From positions 3,410,001 to 3,474,000 of the forward strand of contig NZ_CP110341.1 in NCBI RefSeq assembly GCF_026013965.1: 64,000 bases of DNA. Direction: 5' to 3'. The notes below the pieces were generated by a model. That model was not told the origin of the DNA, made no database searches, and saw nothing but the letters and a program-made list of their open reading frames with translations. The stretch is from Brevibacterium sp. JSBI002. GTDB lineage: Bacteria > Actinomycetota > Actinomycetes > Actinomycetales > Brevibacteriaceae. Every line of letters begins with the position of its first letter. The first letter of the stretch is position 1. Made by a program: the position numbers and the translations under genes. This document shows positions 63,345 to 64,000 of the stretch, piece after piece.

Positions 63345-64000
63345 GTGGAGACGACGCGGGTGGACAGGATCAGCGCACGCGATGGCTTCCCCCTTGAAAT
63401 CCAGGTCAGCGGGCCGGAGGACGCTCCCGCCCTGCTCCTCCTGCAGGGCCAATCGAATTCGCACGCGTGGTGGGACGATCTGCGCGGGGACTTCGAATCG
63501 GACTTCCGCACGATCACGTTCGACTATCGCGGAACGGGCGGCAGCCGGGGTGAGCTCGGGGAACTGTCGACAGCGAGCTTCGCCGATGACGCCGCGGACG
63601 TGCTCGACCACCTCGGTGTGGACCGGGCCGCGGTCTACGGCACGTCCATGGGTGGGCGCATCACGCAGATGCTGGCACTCAACCATCCGAAGCGGGTGAG
63701 CGCTCTCGTCCTCGGGTGCACCTCTCCCGGCGGGACGCATGCCGTCAAGCGTCCCCGTGAGGTCGGCCAGGCACTGGCGAGGCTGCGTGGTGATGAGCAT
63801 ACCCAGTACCTCTTCGACCTCTTCTACACCCCCGAATGGACGGTATCGGCGGAGTACAGCAAGATGCTCGGCGACGACACGATGACGGCCGCCGAATCAT
63901 CCGCCCATCTGCGTGTGAGCGCCAATCACAATGCCTGGGACCGGCTGCCCGAGATCTCCGCCCCGACGCTGATCATGCACGGCGATGCCGATCGGATGAA
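63345..64000 (+). CDS. Alpha/beta hydrolase, 5' part only
   Basis: 218 residues are visible before the window ends. It has LLLQGQSNSHAWWDDL (oxyanion region), FDYRGTGGSRG and the nucleophile elbow YGTSMGGRI; the Asp near TLIMHGDADRM is the expected acid. It resembles 3-oxoadipate enol-lactonase/lipase-type hydrolases. GTG 63345 has AGGAGGA 5 nt upstream. It is divergent from aroD. Confidence 0.85.
   Translation, partial: METTRVDRISARDGFPLEIQVSGPEDAPALLLLQGQSNSHAWWDDLRGDFESDFRTITFDYRGTGGSRGELGELSTASFADDAADVLDHLGVDRAAVYGTSMGGRITQMLALNHPKRVSALVLGCTSPGGTHAVKRPREVGQALARLRGDEHTQYLFDLFYTPEWTVSAEYSKMLGDDTMTAAESSAHLRVSANHNAWDRLPEISAPTLIMHGDADRM

Noticed and set aside
1..64000. Prophage, insertion sequence, tRNA, rRNA or riboswitch
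   Set aside because: I looked for integrase, transposase, tRNA-like cloverleaf and conserved riboswitch cores and saw none; all long genes belong to chromosomal families.

Overview
The window is 64 kb of high-GC DNA from an actinobacterium's chromosome. Dense genes on both strands, frequent GTG and TTG starts, several probable leaderless genes, an HspR-type (HAIR) operator in front of clpB and an LPxTG surface protein all fit an actinobacterium. The oleA / oleBC / oleD set together with the LPxTG aminopeptidase suggests Brevibacterium or a close relative (order Micrococcales). This placement is inference; there is no rRNA or tRNA here to test it. I see no prophage, transposase, CRISPR array, tRNA or rRNA.

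Layout. 1-5.5 kb: end of a DUF5926 gene, a glycosyltransferase, pheA, then an FAD dehydrogenase overlapping an SDR gene. 5.5-11.8 kb: a divergent SDR and an ECHDC3-type crotonase, a CPA1 Na+/H+ antiporter, and clpB behind a HAIR operator. 11.8-20.6 kb: HTTM/DUF5819 membrane pair, CoA-transferase, agmatine deiminase, YtxH-like protein, cardiolipin synthase, Nudix hydrolase, crotonase. 20.7-27.4 kb: MFS transporter, TM2 protein, glutamate-synthase-like FMN enzyme, hydrolase, SDR and a membrane protein. 27.4-32.4 kb: a long-chain olefin cluster (oleA, fused oleBC, oleD) making head-to-head hydrocarbons from acyl-CoAs; oleBC carries a one-base frameshift in this sequence.

32.4-44.2 kb is the most accessory-looking part. 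It holds an acidic disordered membrane protein, an acyl-CoA synthetase with a CRP/GlxR-like site, a MarR regulator divergent from a Gly/His/Arg-rich protein across two palindromic operators, an LssY-type membrane protein, and a MerR-HEAT regulator in line with a second HEAT protein. A GyrI-like protein lies divergently across a well-formed 19-bp-spacer MerR promoter. A lysozyme-like exported protein and a Zn-type ArsR regulator follow. 44.2-56.6 kb: EamA transporter, aminotransferase and AhpD-like protein as one operon, then cupin, glutamate-cysteine ligase, M20 peptidase, FkbM methyltransferase, OSBS/NSAR enolase-superfamily enzyme, CDF metal transporter, flotillin and DUF3817. 56.8-64 kb: LPxTG-anchored M28 aminopeptidase, ferritin-like/VIT1 metal transporter overlapping pabC, small membrane proteins, aroD and a truncated alpha/beta hydrolase.

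Three things run across the window. (1) About ten long near-perfect intergenic hairpins; two families occur twice each. (2) CCGAGGCGG and its complement recur roughly twenty times each, in genes and between them. (3) Three genes (oleBC, the DUF3817 gene, the aminopeptidase) are each broken by what looks like loss of a single G, which points to base-calling error at least as much as to real mutation.
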